Shown in pieces: positions 54,020-63,242 of a DNA stretch of 64,000 nucleotides. A program made the position numbers and the translations under genes. Below the pieces are notes generated by a model. That model was not told the origin of the DNA. It saw only the letters and a program-made list of their open reading frames with translations, and searched no databases. Location of the stretch: positions 1 through 64,000 of the forward strand of contig NZ_NKYF01000001.1 in assembly GCF_002262885.1 (NCBI RefSeq). The letters run 5' to 3'. Position 1 is the stretch's first letter; every line of letters starts with the position of its first letter. The stretch comes from Pseudonocardia sp. MH-G8. Lineage in GTDB: Bacteria; Actinomycetota; Actinomycetes; Mycobacteriales; Pseudonocardiaceae.

Positions 54020-54727
54020 CTAGGCTCCTGTGTCACCGCCCACTACGGCGTCGGAGCTGCGGGGCGCGGCCTTGCGGCGGCGGCGCTTCGGGGGCGGCGG
54101 GATCAGCCCCGCGACGTCACCGCCGAGGTCGTTGACCCGGGCCACGAACGGGCGGGTCTCGGTGTAGTGCACGACGCTGATCGAGCCCGGGTCCACGACG
54201 ATGCGCTGGAAGTTGTCCAGGTGGGTGGCCAGCGCGTCGGCCAGCACCGCCTTGATCACGTCGCCGTGGCTGCAGGCCATCCAGACGGCGGCCGGGCCGT
54301 GCTGCTCGGCGATCCGCGCGCTGTGCCTGCGGACCGCTGCCACCGCTCGCGCCTGCATGGCGGCCAACCCCTCGCCGCCCGGGAACACCGCGGCCGAGGG
54401 GTGCGCCTGCACCACCTTCCACAGCGGCTCCTTGACCAGCGTCTTGAGCTCGCCGCCCGTCCACGAGCCGTAGTCGACCTCGGCGAGCTCCGGCTCCTCG
54501 ACCGGGGCGAGCCCGCGATCCACGGCCAGGGGCGCCATGGTCTGCGCGCAACGCAGCATCGGCGAGCAGACCATCTCCGCGATCGGCACCCCCGCCAGCC
54601 GCCCGACCAGCTTGTCGGCCTGCGCCCGCCCGGTGTCGTCGAGCTCGACGCCCGGGGTGCGGCCGGCGAGCACACCGGTCGCGTTCGCCGCCGATCGGCC
54701 GTGGCGGAGCAGGATCAGGGTCGTCAC
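54020..54727 (-). CDS. MSMEG_4193 family putative phosphomutase (histidine phosphatase superfamily)
   Basis: A 235-residue protein. The phosphohistidine motif LLRHGRS is at residues 6-12, and WMACSHGDVIKAVLAD supplies the second histidine. A basic tail rich in Lys/Arg ends the protein. Members of this subgroup accompany DUF3090 and SCO1664 proteins and are called phosphomutases or phosphatases; the substrate is unknown. GTG start at 54727; leader gene of the trio. Confidence 0.88.
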   Translation of the reverse strand: MTTLILLRHGRSAANATGVLAGRTPGVELDDTGRAQADKLVGRLAGVPIAEMVCSPMLRCAQTMAPLAVDRGLAPVEEPELAEVDYGSWTGGELKTLVKEPLWKVVQAHPSAAVFPGGEGLAAMQARAVAAVRRHSARIAEQHGPAAVWMACSHGDVIKAVLADALATHLDNFQRIVVDPGSISVVHYTETRPFVARVNDLGGDVAGLIPPPPKRRRRKAAPRSSDAVVGGDTGA

Positions 54728-54737
54728 ACCATCGAGC

Positions 54738-55133
54738 CTACGGACCCCGATGGGCGGCGCCCGACGTCGTGCGTCCCTCGTCGTGAACCCGGCGAGCCGC
54801 CTCGACCTCGCCGAGGTGAGCCGCCGACCACACCCCCAGCGACGCGAACACCGGCGCCAGGCTGCGCCCGAGCTCGCTGATCTCGTACTCGACCCGCGGC
54901 GGCACCTCCGCGTGGTAGGTGCGCAGGACGAGGCCGTCCCGCTCCAGCTGCCGCAACCGCTGGGTCAGCACCTTCGGCGTGATCGTGGCGATGCGCCGCT
55001 GCAGCTCCACGAACCGCTGCCGCCCCGACTCGTGGAGCGTCCAGAGGATGGGCGTGGTCCAGCGGCTGAAGACGATGTCGACCACCGGCGCGATCGGACA
55101 GGCCGCCTCGGGGCCCGCAGTGGCATCGATCAC
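54738..55133 (-). CDS. HxlR family regulator, QorR-like redox sensor
   Basis: A 131-residue winged-helix protein (DUF24). Cys12 in EAACPIAPVVDIV sits where the single redox-sensing cysteine of QorR, YodB and HypR lies. The DNA-binding part includes RFVELQRRIATITPKVLTQRLRQLERDGLV and the wing EVPPRVEYEISELG. Such proteins leave DNA when the cysteine is oxidised by quinones, diamide or aldehydes. It is divergent from an NmrA/QorB-like NAD(P)H oxidoreductase, like E. coli YtfH/QorB and C. glutamicum QorR/Qor2, and an inverted repeat lies between them. Confidence 0.85.
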   Translation of the reverse strand: MIDATAGPEAACPIAPVVDIVFSRWTTPILWTLHESGRQRFVELQRRIATITPKVLTQRLRQLERDGLVLRTYHAEVPPRVEYEISELGRSLAPVFASLGVWSAAHLGEVEAARRVHDEGRTTSGAAHRGP

Positions 55134-55152
55134 TCGCCGCCTCCTCCGCCAT

Positions 55153-55189
55153 TACTTTCCTCTAGGTACCTGCTGTGTTCAGGATAGTA
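55153..55189. promoter_or_regulatory. HxlR-type operator: TACTTTCCT-N19-AGGATAGTA
   Basis: TACTTTCCT (55153-55161) and AGGATAGTA (55181-55189) are inverse complements except at one position. TACT...AGTA is the core of DUF24/HxlR sites such as those of YodB and HypR. It lies in the 90 bp between the divergent regulator and oxidoreductase starts, so it can control both. Confidence 0.55.
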
Positions 55190-55223
55190 GCTTCCCCGGG
55201 TACCGCTCGGAGGGAGAAGGAAC

Positions 55224-56063
55224 ATGATCGTGGTGACCGGGGCTACCGGGAACGTCGGACGGCCGCTGGTGGAGGCGCTCGCGGCGGCCGGCGAACAGGT
55301 GACGGCCGTGTCGCGGCGGGCGCCGGACGCAGGGCTGCCCGATGGCGTCCGGCACCGCCGGGTCGACCTCACCGACCCCGACGGCCTGCGCGGCGTCCTC
55401 GACGGCGCCGAGGCCCTGTTCCTGCACGACGGCGGCGTCAGCCACCTGCCGGTGCACGACCACCTCGACGCCGCGAAGGCCGCGGGCGTCCGGCGGGTCG
55501 TGCAGCTGTCCTCGCAAGGCGCGCTCACGCGACCGGAGTCGGAGTCCCACGGGAAGGCGCTCCGCTCCTACGAGGAAGCCGCCCGCGGGTCGGGCATGGC
55601 GTGGACGATCCTGCGCCCCGGCGGCTTCGACTCCAACGCGTTCGCCTGGGCCGGGTCCGTGCGCACCGAACGGACCGTCGCAGCCCCGTTCGGCGACGTC
55701 GGCCTGCCCACCGTCGACCCGGCCGACGTCGCCGGCGTCGCGGTCGCGGCGCTGACGAGCGACGAGCATCTCGGGCAGACCTACGTGTTGACCGGGCCCG
55801 CCCGCTGCACACCCCGTGAACAGGCCGCGGCCATCGGTGACGCGGTCGGTGAGCCCGTCACGTTCGTCGAGCTGACCCGCGACCAGGCACTCACCGGGAT
55901 GCTGCGGTTCATGCCCGAGCCGGTGGCGCAGACGACCCTCGACATCCTCGGCGCACCCACGCCCGTGGAACAGCAGGTCAGCCCGGACGTCGAGCGCGTG
56001 CTCGGCCGGGCGCCGCGCAGCTTCGCCGAGTGGGCGGCGCGCAACGTCGCCGCCTACCGGTGA
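55224..56063 (+). CDS. NmrA-family NAD(P)H-binding quinone oxidoreductase-like protein (QorB/Qor2 type)
   Basis: A 279-residue atypical short-chain dehydrogenase. The NAD(P) motif TGATGNVGRPLVEAL is at residues 5-19; LSSQGAL and WTILRPGGF are later family marks. It lacks the YxxxK pair of classical SDRs, as NmrA and QorB proteins do. It probably reduces quinones or acts as a redox sensor. AGGGAGAAGG precedes the ATG. The divergent HxlR gene with a sensor cysteine suggests induction by quinone or electrophile stress. Confidence 0.85.
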   Translation: MIVVTGATGNVGRPLVEALAAAGEQVTAVSRRAPDAGLPDGVRHRRVDLTDPDGLRGVLDGAEALFLHDGGVSHLPVHDHLDAAKAAGVRRVVQLSSQGALTRPESESHGKALRSYEEAARGSGMAWTILRPGGFDSNAFAWAGSVRTERTVAAPFGDVGLPTVDPADVAGVAVAALTSDEHLGQTYVLTGPARCTPREQAAAIGDAVGEPVTFVELTRDQALTGMLRFMPEPVAQTTLDILGAPTPVEQQVSPDVERVLGRAPRSFAEWAARNVAAYR

Positions 56064-56885
56064 TCAGGTCGCGCTGAGCCAACCCGCACCGAGCGCGACG
56101 AACAGCAGCGCGCCCAGGGCCACCCGGTACCAGACGAAGAGGTACACGCTGTGCCGCTCGACGTAGCGCAGCAGCCAGGCGATCGAGGCGAACCCGATGG
56201 CGAACGCGATGACCGTCGCCACCACCATCTGGGCCCCGGTCGGCCCGTCACCGGCGAACACGTCGGGGAGCTGGAAGATGCCCGACGCCACCACCGCCGG
56301 GATCGCCAGCAGGAACGAGTAGCGCACGGCGGCGGGGCGCGTGAAGCCGAGGAACAGCCCGGCGGTGATCGTGCCGCCGGAGCGGGAGACCCCCGGGATC
56401 AGCGCCATCGCCTGTGCGAAACCGAGCAGGATGCCGTCGGCGGGCTTCATCTGCTGCAGCTCGACCCGCTGCCGCCCCATCCGCTCGGCCAGCCCGAGCA
56501 ACAGGCCGAACAGCACCAGCGTGGTCGCGATCAGCCACAGGTTGCGGGCCGCGGTCTGGATCGTGTCCTCGAACAGCACGCCGAGGACGCCGATCGGGAT
56601 GGTGCCGATGATCACCAGCCAGGCGATCCGGTAGTCCGGGGTGGATCGCACCGCGGCGGAGCGGAAGCCCCGCACCCAGGTCATGAACAGGTGACCGATG
56701 TCGCGCGCGAAGTAGACGATCACTGCCGCTTCGGTGCCCAGCTGCGTCACCGCGGTGAATGCGGCGCCCGCGTCGCGCCCGAAGAACACCTCCGACACGA
56801 TCCGGAGGTGGGCCGACGAGGAGATCGGCAGGAACTCCGTCAGCCCCTGCACGACACCGAGAACGATCACTTCCAGCCACGTCAC
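56064..56885 (-). CDS. uppP: Undecaprenyl-diphosphatase
   Basis: A 273-residue membrane enzyme (BacA family) with about eight helices. The active-site loops [11 protein letters not shown] near residue 20 and PGVSRSGGT near residue 165 are intact, including the catalytic Glu, Ser and Arg. It removes a phosphate from undecaprenyl diphosphate, recycling the cell-wall lipid carrier, and gives bacitracin resistance. The GTG at 56885 matches the family start ([19 protein letters not shown]); the longer frame is unsupported. It ends directly after the NmrA-type gene on the opposite strand. Confidence 0.93.
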   Translation of the reverse strand: MTWLEVIVLGVVQGLTEFLPISSSAHLRIVSEVFFGRDAGAAFTAVTQLGTEAAVIVYFARDIGHLFMTWVRGFRSAAVRSTPDYRIAWLVIIGTIPIGVLGVLFEDTIQTAARNLWLIATTLVLFGLLLGLAERMGRQRVELQQMKPADGILLGFAQAMALIPGVSRSGGTITAGLFLGFTRPAAVRYSFLLAIPAVVASGIFQLPDVFAGDGPTGAQMVVATVIAFAIGFASIAWLLRYVERHSVYLFVWYRVALGALLFVALGAGWLSAT

Positions 56886-56973
56886 GGCGCGGACCGTACC
56901 GAGCAGCCCCGGCAGCCCGTTCTCTCGGGGCGGAGCGGGGAGGAGGCGATCGCGCACGGCATAGGCTGCATCC

Positions 56974-57918
56974 GTGCGCCGGGGACGTGTCGGGAGCAGT
57001 GGGCTGGAGGTCTCGCAGATCGGGCTGGGCACGATGACCTGGGGGTCCGGTACCGACGTCGACGGAGCCACCGAACAGCTCATCGCGTTCGTCGACGCCG
57101 GCGGCACCCTGGTCGAGACGGCCGACGGCTACAGCGACGGCGCAGCCCAGGAGGTCCTCGGGGAGGTGCTCGCCTCGGCCGTCCCGCGGGAGGACCTCGT
57201 GCTCGCCGGCCGGGGCACGCTGCCCGGCGGTCCGCTGGGCGACGGCGCGGCGCGCGGTGCCCTGCTCGCCGGGCTGGACGCCACCCTCGCCCGCATCGGC
57301 ACCGACCACCTCGACCTCTGGCAGCTGCCCGGCTTCGACGCGAACGTGCCGGTGGAGGAGACCCTGTCCGCCGTGCAGATCGCGGTACTGGCGGGCAAGG
57401 CCCGCTACGTGGGGCTCGTCGCACCGGCCGGTTGGCAGCTCGCCACCCTCGCCGAACGGGGTCGCTCGATCGGCAGCATCACGGTGCCGGTGTCGGCGCA
57501 GGTCGAGTACTCGCTGCTGTGCCGCGACCCCGAGCACGACCTCCTGCCCGCCGCCAATTACCACGGCATCGGGCTGTTGGCCTGGGCGCCGCTGGGCCGC
57601 GGCGTGCTCACCGGCAAGTACGCCGACGGCACGCCCGCCGACTCCCGCGCCGCGTCCGCCGAGCTCGCCTCCTACGTCGAGGCCCGCCGCAACGAGCGGT
57701 CGGCGCGCATCGTGCAGGCCGTGCTCACGGCCGCCGACGGCCTGGGGACGTCCCCGCTGTCCGTCGCGTTGGCGTGGGTGCGCGACCGGCCCGGCGTCGG
57801 TGCCGCGATCGTCGGGGCGCGCGACGTCGCGCAGCTCACGGCGTCGATGGCGGCCGACACGGTGGATCTCCCCGCCGAGATCCGGGCCGCCCTCGACGAC
57901 GTCAGCGGGCCCGTCTGA
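56974..57918 (+). CDS. Aldo/keto reductase, copy 1
   Basis: A 314-residue TIM-barrel protein with the AKR order: [37 protein letters not shown] (Asp and Tyr of the tetrad), a middle segment on [20 protein letters not shown], and [14 protein letters not shown]. The expected Lys/His pair is weak: the strand reads [13 protein letters not shown] and HLDLWQLPG, where typical AKRs have K and H. Catalytic activity is therefore uncertain. The C-terminal [26 protein letters not shown] is the NADPH part. GTG start at 56974; divergent from uppP. Confidence 0.8.
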   Translation: MRRGRVGSSGLEVSQIGLGTMTWGSGTDVDGATEQLIAFVDAGGTLVETADGYSDGAAQEVLGEVLASAVPREDLVLAGRGTLPGGPLGDGAARGALLAGLDATLARIGTDHLDLWQLPGFDANVPVEETLSAVQIAVLAGKARYVGLVAPAGWQLATLAERGRSIGSITVPVSAQVEYSLLCRDPEHDLLPAANYHGIGLLAWAPLGRGVLTGKYADGTPADSRAASAELASYVEARRNERSARIVQAVLTAADGLGTSPLSVALAWVRDRPGVGAAIVGARDVAQLTASMAADTVDLPAEIRAALDDVSGPV

Positions 57919-58016
57919 CCTCTGGCACGCTGCTGTCGGCGCACCTATCGTGGGTGACATTCCACCGGACGTTCACCACGTCGTCAGGTGGCCGCGAGGC
58001 GCGAGGAGGTGAGCCG

Positions 58017-58256
58017 GTGGCGCGTAGCAGGCCGACCGGCAGGGTCGAGGAGGATTCGGTCGACGGGGATTGGGAGTACCGCCCGGTCCAGCTCCCGGGG
58101 GACGTGTCCCGGATGACCGCGGCGGTGCGACTGGCGATCCAGGCCGAGTTCGGCGGCTGGGAGCTGTCTCGCGTGCGGCTCTACCCGGGCGGTGTCCGCA
58201 AGGTGGTGCTGCGCAGGCGGCGCAGCTCGCGGATGCTGCCGGAGCTCTCCGTCTGA
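58017..58256 (+). CDS. DUF5703 family small protein
   Basis: A 79-residue protein conserved in actinobacteria: DWEYRPVQLPGDVSRMTAAVRLAIQAEFGGWELSRVRLYPGGVRKVVLRR, followed by a basic tail. The GTG at 58017 has GAGGAGG eight bases upstream, a strong ribosome site that fixes the start. No function is known. It lies between an aldo/keto reductase and a convergent regulator gene. Confidence 0.85.
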   Translation: MARSRPTGRVEEDSVDGDWEYRPVQLPGDVSRMTAAVRLAIQAEFGGWELSRVRLYPGGVRKVVLRRRRSSRMLPELSV

Positions 58257-58260
58257 GCCC

Positions 58261-59112
58261 TCATCCCCGCGATGACGTGCGTGGCTCGCGCAGGACATCG
58301 GCGGCGAGCGATCCGAGCAGCCCGAGCGAACTGGCGGTCTCGGAGCCCGGCTCCGCGTGGTAGATCACCAGGAGCTGGCCGTCCGAGTCACCGATCGGGA
58401 GCTTCTCGCGGCGCAGTTCCAGCATCCCGACCTCCGGGTGGTGCATCCGCGTCAGCCCGCCCGCGAGCGGCTTGACGTCGTGGCGCGCCCACAGCTGCCG
58501 GAACAGCTCGCTCCCCAATGACAGCTCGCCCACCAGCTGCGCGAGCCGCGGGTCGTCGACGTCGGTGCCGAGCGAGCCGCGGAACGCTGCCACCATGCCG
58601 CCGATGTACTGCTCCCAGCCGGGGTGCAGATCCTGTTCGGCGGGATCGAGGAACATCGACCGCAGCCGGTTCTCCCCCGGCCGGATCCCCGGGGAGAGCG
58701 CCGTCGCGAGGCGGTTCGCGGCGAGCACGTCGAACATCCGGCTCTCGACGAACGCGGGCAGCTCGAGCACGTCGAGCAGCTGCCCGATCCCCGTCGGTAC
58801 CACCTCGCGGCGCGGCCGCCGCGTCCGCGAGGGCCGGGCGGCGGAAAGGCCCAGCAGGTACTGGGTGGCGGTGGCGTCGAGCCCGAGCACCCGGGCCAGC
58901 GCCTCGAGCACCTGCGAGGAGGGGTTGCGGTCGCGTCCCTGCTCGAGCCGCAGGTAGTAGTCGGCGCTGATGCCGGCGAGGGTGGCGACCTCCTCGCGGC
59001 GCAGGCCCGGCGTGCGCCGCACGCCCGCGACGTTCAGCCCGGCGTCCGCGGGATCCACCAGCTCTCGGCGGGCCCGCAGGTACTCGCCCAGCGTGTTCGG
59101 CCTCGGCACCAC
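58261..59112 (-). CDS. XRE family regulator with MmyB-like ligand domain
   Basis: A 283-residue regulator. The Cro/CI-type helix-turn-helix spans about 8-80 (LGEYLRARRELVDP, TPGLRREEVATLAGISADYYLRLEQGRDRNPS). The MmyB-like PAS-type domain covers about 100-275 (LLDVLELPAFVESRMFDVLAANRLA, later MHHPEVGMLELRREKLPIGDSDGQLLVIYHAEPGS). Members bind a hydrophobic ligand and often sit divergent from one oxidoreductase, as here with the aldo/keto reductase 98 bp away, which is the presumed target. Confidence 0.9.
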   Translation of the reverse strand: MVPRPNTLGEYLRARRELVDPADAGLNVAGVRRTPGLRREEVATLAGISADYYLRLEQGRDRNPSSQVLEALARVLGLDATATQYLLGLSAARPSRTRRPRREVVPTGIGQLLDVLELPAFVESRMFDVLAANRLATALSPGIRPGENRLRSMFLDPAEQDLHPGWEQYIGGMVAAFRGSLGTDVDDPRLAQLVGELSLGSELFRQLWARHDVKPLAGGLTRMHHPEVGMLELRREKLPIGDSDGQLLVIYHAEPGSETASSLGLLGSLAADVLREPRTSSRG

Positions 59113-59140
59113 CTCATCGTAGGTCGGGTCCGGCGCCCGT

Positions 59141-59163
59141 TCCTGGTCCCACCACTCCCAGGA
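59141..59163. promoter_or_regulatory. Short inverted repeat TCCTGG-N11-CCAGGA
   Basis: Perfect 6-bp arms centred between the divergent XRE/MmyB regulator and aldo/keto reductase starts. Position and symmetry suit the regulator's operator; arms this short can arise by chance. Confidence 0.35.
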
Positions 59164-59210
59164 TCAACGGCCCGCTCCCTTTCGCCGGGCCCGGGACGGA
59201 CCATGGAGCC

Positions 59211-60092
59211 ATGGCAACCCACGAGCTTCCCGGCGGCCGCTACCGCGTCGCCGACCTCGACCTCACCCGCGTCGGCTACGGCGCCATGCAGCTCGCCGGC
59301 CCCGGCGTCTTCGGACCGCCGAAGGACCGCGACGCCGCGGTCGCCGTGCTGCGCGAGGCGGTCGACCTCGGCATCACCCACATCGACACCGCCGACTTCT
59401 ACGGCCCGCACGTCACCAACGAGATCATCCGCGACGCGCTCGCCCCCTACCCGGACGACCTGCACCTCGTCACGAAGGTCGGCGCCCGCCGCGACGAGAG
59501 CGGCGGCTGGCCGCACGCCCGCACCCCCGCCGAGCTGCGCGACCAGGTCCACGACAACCTGCGCAACCTGCAGCTCGATGTCCTCGACGTGGTGAACCTG
59601 CGCGTCGGCGGCTTCGACGCACCCGAGCCCGGCTCGATCGCGGAGCAGTTCGGGGCGCTGGCGGAGCTGCGGCAGCAAGGCCTGATCCGCCACCTCGGCC
59701 TCAGCACCGTCTCCGCCGACCAGGTGGCCGAGGCGCAGGCCATCGCACCCGTCGTCTGCGTGCAGAACATGTACAACATCGCGCGCCGCGACGACGACGC
59801 CCTCGTGGACCTCACCGCGCGGCAGGAGATCGCGTTCGTGCCGTACTTCCCGCTCGGCGGCTTCTCCCCGCTGCAGTCGGACGCGTTGGACGCCGTCGCG
59901 AAGCGGCTCGACGCCACACCGATGGCGGTCGCGCTCGCCTGGCTGCTGCAGAGGTCACCGAACATCCTGCTGATCCCCGGCACGTCATCGGTGGCGCACC
60001 TGCGGGAGAACGTCGCCGGCGCCGGCCTCGAGCTGTCGGCCGACGCGCTGGCGGACCTGGACGCGATCGGGCAGGCACGCCCCGAGATCTGA
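59211..60092 (+). CDS. Aldo/keto reductase, copy 2
   Basis: A 293-residue NADPH-dependent aldo/keto reductase. The tetrad is visible as Asp and Tyr in HIDTADFYGPHV and Lys in LHLVTKVGARR. LDVVNLRV replaces the usual His strand, as in the YdbC/pyridoxal-reductase-like group. The C-terminal PMAVALAWLLQRSPNILLIPGTSSVAHLRENV binds NADPH. It probably reduces small aldehydes. Divergent from an XRE/MmyB regulator and followed by a strong hairpin. Confidence 0.9.
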   Translation: MATHELPGGRYRVADLDLTRVGYGAMQLAGPGVFGPPKDRDAAVAVLREAVDLGITHIDTADFYGPHVTNEIIRDALAPYPDDLHLVTKVGARRDESGGWPHARTPAELRDQVHDNLRNLQLDVLDVVNLRVGGFDAPEPGSIAEQFGALAELRQQGLIRHLGLSTVSADQVAEAQAIAPVVCVQNMYNIARRDDDALVDLTARQEIAFVPYFPLGGFSPLQSDALDAVAKRLDATPMAVALAWLLQRSPNILLIPGTSSVAHLRENVAGAGLELSADALADLDAIGQARPEI

Positions 60093-60093
60093 A

Positions 60094-60139
60094 GTATCGG
60101 TTGCTCATCGTCGTGATCACAGCAATGGGCAACCGATAC
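60094..60139. terminator. Bidirectional terminator-like hairpin
   Basis: GTATCGGTTGC (60094-60104) pairs perfectly with 60129-60139 and continues with a wobble pair and three more pairs, giving a stem of about 15 bp. It lies between the convergent ends of the aldo/keto reductase (stop at 60092) and the SDR gene (60159). Confidence 0.65.
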
Positions 60140-60158
60140 CCCGGATCTTGACCCGCGC

Positions 60159-60920
60159 CTAGTGGTCGGACCAGTCGACGTCGGGTGGGCGGGGCGCGCC
60201 GCGCGGACCGGGGACGCCCCGGAACCCGTACGGGGCCGGGTCGCGGCCGGGCTGCACGAACCAGCACTCCCCCGGCTCGCCGCGCTCGAGCACCGACTCG
60301 ATCGCGGTGGCCACGTCCTCGGCGGTGAGCAGGGGGAAGTCGGCGAACCGGGCCTTGGCCCGCGCGATGAGCGGGGTGTCGGCGAAACCGGGACAGACAG
60401 CGTTGACGCGGATCCCGTCGGTCGCCAGCATCGGGGCGGCCGACCGGACGTAGCCGACCACGGCGTGCTTGGTCATCGTGTACAGCGCGTCGCCGGGCAT
60501 CGCGACCAGGCCGGCCAGCGAGGCGGTGGCGACCACCTGGCCGCCGCCCGCGCGCCGCAGCGCGGGCACGGCGGCGGTGAGCCCGAACACGACGTGGTCC
60601 ACGTTCACGCCGACGATCCGCCGGTAGGCCTCGAGGTCGAGGTCCGCCACCCCGGACTGGCCCGCGGTGACGCCCGCGTTGAGCAGCACGACGTCCAGCC
60701 GGCCGAACGCCTCCTCGACGGCCGCGACGTGCGCCGGCATGCACTCCGGATCGGCCACGTCACCGGTCAACGCGAGGCCGCCCAGCTCGTCGGCGAACGG
60801 GGCCTGCACCCGATCGGCGATCGCGACCCGCGCTCCCGCCGCCGCGAGCCGCCGCGCTGCTGCCGCGCCGATACCCGACGCCCCGCCCGTCACCAGGGCG
60901 ACCTTGCCCGTGAGGTCCAT
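60159..60920 (-). CDS. Short-chain dehydrogenase/reductase
   Basis: A 253-residue classical SDR: TGGASGIGAAAARRL cofactor loop at 11-25, LNAGV at about 80, catalytic Ser134, Tyr147 and Lys151 (YTMTKHA), then NAVCPGFADTPL. It should oxidise or reduce an alcohol/ketone with NAD(P). The ATG at 60920 shares its A with the stop codon of the M20 gene (TGATG), so the two are translationally coupled. Substrate unknown. Confidence 0.9.
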   Translation of the reverse strand: MDLTGKVALVTGGASGIGAAAARRLAAAGARVAIADRVQAPFADELGGLALTGDVADPECMPAHVAAVEEAFGRLDVVLLNAGVTAGQSGVADLDLEAYRRIVGVNVDHVVFGLTAAVPALRRAGGGQVVATASLAGLVAMPGDALYTMTKHAVVGYVRSAAPMLATDGIRVNAVCPGFADTPLIARAKARFADFPLLTAEDVATAIESVLERGEPGECWFVQPGRDPAPYGFRGVPGPRGAPRPPDVDWSDH

Positions 60921-62236
60921 CAGCAGGTCCGCAGGAACCGGTCGAGCACCCGCGCGCCGAACCGCAATGCATCCACCGGCACGCGCTCGTCGATGCCGTG
61001 GAAGAGCGAGGCGAAGTCCAGCTCCGGGGGCAGCCGCAGTGGGGCGAAGCCGTAGCAGCGCATGCCGAGGTCCTGGAACGACTTGGCGTCCGTGCCGCCG
61101 GAGAGCATGTAGGGCACGGTCTTCGCCGTGGGGTCCTCCTCCCGCAGCGCCGCCGCCATCGCGTCGGTCAGCGCGCCCTCGAACGGCGTCTCGACGGCCG
61201 GCAGGTTCTGCACCCACTCGCGCGTGACGTCCGGGCCGAGCAGCTCGTCGACCTCCCGCAGGAACGCCTCCTCGCGGCCGGGCAGCACGCGGCAGTCCAC
61301 CACCGCCTCGGCGGTGCTGGGGATGACGTTGGCCTTGTAGCCGGCCGAGAGCATCGTCGGGTTGGCGGTGTCGCGGACCGTTGCCCCGACGATCCGCGAG
61401 AGCGGCCCGAGCTTCGCGATCGATCCCTCCAGGTCGTCCTCGGGGAACTCCAGCCCGGTGAGCTCCGACATCTGCTCGAGGAACGCGCGCACGGTGTCGG
61501 TGAGCACCAGCGGGAACGTGTGGTTGCCCAGCCGGGCGACAGCCTCGGCGACGTGCGTGACGGCGTTGTCGTCGTGCAGGAACGACCCGTGCCCCGGCTT
61601 GCCGCGGGCACGCAGCCGCATCCAGGCGATCCCCTTCTCGGCGGCCTCGATGAGGTAGACCCGCTGGTCCTCCCCCAGGGTCATCGAGAACCCGCCCACC
61701 TCCCCGACGGCCTCGGTGCACCCCTCGAACAGGTCGGGCCGGTGCTTGGTCAGCCATTGCGCCCCGTAGGAGCCGCCCGCCTCCTCGTCGGCCACGAACG
61801 CGAACACGATGTCGCGCGGCGGTACCACGCCGGAGCGCTTGAAGTGGCGCGCCACCGCGAGCGTCATGCCGACCATGTCCTTCATGTCGACCGCGCCCCG
61901 GCCCCACACGTAGCCGTCCTGCACCGCCCCGGAGAACGGGTGCACCGACCACTCCGACGCATCGGCAGGCACCACGTCGAGGTGGCCGTGCACCAGCAGG
62001 GCCCCGCGCGACGGGTCGGCCCCCTCCAACCGGCAGACGACGTTCGACCGCCCCGGCGCCCCCGACTCGAGCACCTCCACCTCGTACCCGACCTCGGTGA
62101 GCTTCGCCGCCACGTACTCGGCGGCCTCCCGCTCCCCGGTGGTGGTCTCGAGGTCACCCGTGTTCGTCGTGTCGATCCGGATGAGCTCGGAGGTCAGTTC
62201 GACGACCTCGTCCTCGGCTGCTGCTGGCGTGGTCAC
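60920..62236 (-). CDS. M20/M25/M40 family metallohydrolase
   Basis: A 438-residue zinc peptidase/deacylase. HGHLDVVP and GRGAVDMKDMVG hold the first metal ligands and bridging Asp, VADEEAGGSYGAQWL the catalytic Glu pair, and GGTDAKSF the last part. The lid domain (about 200-330) includes GKPGHGSFLHDDNAV. It resembles acetylornithine deacetylase/succinyl-DAP desuccinylase-like and carboxypeptidase Ss1-like enzymes. ATG at 62236. It is the first gene of a pair with the SDR. Confidence 0.9.
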   Translation of the reverse strand: MTTPAAAEDEVVELTSELIRIDTTNTGDLETTTGEREAAEYVAAKLTEVGYEVEVLESGAPGRSNVVCRLEGADPSRGALLVHGHLDVVPADASEWSVHPFSGAVQDGYVWGRGAVDMKDMVGMTLAVARHFKRSGVVPPRDIVFAFVADEEAGGSYGAQWLTKHRPDLFEGCTEAVGEVGGFSMTLGEDQRVYLIEAAEKGIAWMRLRARGKPGHGSFLHDDNAVTHVAEAVARLGNHTFPLVLTDTVRAFLEQMSELTGLEFPEDDLEGSIAKLGPLSRIVGATVRDTANPTMLSAGYKANVIPSTAEAVVDCRVLPGREEAFLREVDELLGPDVTREWVQNLPAVETPFEGALTDAMAAALREEDPTAKTVPYMLSGGTDAKSFQDLGMRCYGFAPLRLPPELDFASLFHGIDERVPVDALRFGARVLDRFLRTC

Positions 62237-62337
62237 GCGGATCTTCCTACCACCGCAGGTCCGGTCGCGGGGCGCGGGAGTTCCGCGCTCGCCGAACGCC
62301 TTCCGTCGGCACCCGGCAGCCCCTAGCCTCCGGGGTC

Positions 62338-63159
62338 ATGTCCGACGACGCGCCCGGCGACCCGGCGCTGCTGCCCGCAGAGCTCACGCGAGTACCGAGC
62401 TCGGCACGCGTGTGGAACTACTGGCTGGGAGGCAAGGACTACTACGCCGTGGACCGCGACGCCGGTGACACGGTGGCCGCGTCCTACCCCCAGATCGTCA
62501 CGCTCGCACGCCAGTCGCGGCAGTTCCTGATCCGTGCGGTCCGGACGCTGGCCGGTGAGCTCGGCGTGCGCCAGTTCCTCGACATCGGGACCGGCCTGCC
62601 CACCATGCTGAACACGCACGAGGTCGCCCAGGCGATCGCCCCCGACTGCCGGGTCGTCTACGTGGACAACGACCCCATCGTGCTGGCCCACGCCCGCGTA
62701 CTGCTGGCCAACACGACCGCGGAGGGCCGCACCTCCTACGTCGACGCGGACGTGCACGACCCGGAACGGATCCTCGCCGAGGCCCGCGAGATCCTGGACT
62801 TCGATCGGCCCATCGCGGTGATGTTCCTCGGGATGCTCGGCTACGTGGCGGACTTCGACGAGGCGAAGTCCATCGCGACGCGGGTGATGGACGAGGTCGC
62901 GCCCGGCAGCTACCTCCTGGTGCGCGACAACACCGACAGCGGTGACGGTGTGCGCGAAGCCGCCGACAACTACGCCAAGAGCGGTGTGGACCCCTACCAC
63001 CTGCGCACCGTCGCGCAGCTCGGCGAGTACTTCGCCGGCCTCGACCTGGTGGAGCCCGGTGTCGTCCCGGTGGAGCAGTGGCGCCCGGGCGCGGTCGAGC
63101 TGGGCGCCACGCACGCCGAGCACACCGGTGACCACGGTGGACTCGGCCGCAAGCCCTGA
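62338..63159 (+). CDS. DUF574 family SAM-dependent methyltransferase
   Basis: A 273-residue protein typical of actinobacterial S-adenosyl methyltransferases (DUF574, SCO-type). Marks are SARVWNYWLGGKDYYAVDRDAGD near residue 23, FLDIGTGLPT as the SAM glycine loop, VVYVDNDPIVLAHAR as motif II, and YVDADVHDPE. The acceptor is unknown; families are large and multi-copy in streptomycetes and pseudonocardiae. Its end is 83 bp before tRNA-Leu. Confidence 0.92.
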   Translation: MSDDAPGDPALLPAELTRVPSSARVWNYWLGGKDYYAVDRDAGDTVAASYPQIVTLARQSRQFLIRAVRTLAGELGVRQFLDIGTGLPTMLNTHEVAQAIAPDCRVVYVDNDPIVLAHARVLLANTTAEGRTSYVDADVHDPERILAEAREILDFDRPIAVMFLGMLGYVADFDEAKSIATRVMDEVAPGSYLLVRDNTDSGDGVREAADNYAKSGVDPYHLRTVAQLGEYFAGLDLVEPGVVPVEQWRPGAVELGATHAEHTGDHGGLGRKP

Positions 63160-63242
63160 ACGTCTCCTTCCGGAGGTCCGGTCGCGGGGGCCCGGAGTGC
63201 GTGGTCTATCCTCGTTTGCACGCGGTCCGAGTGGCCGCGGAT

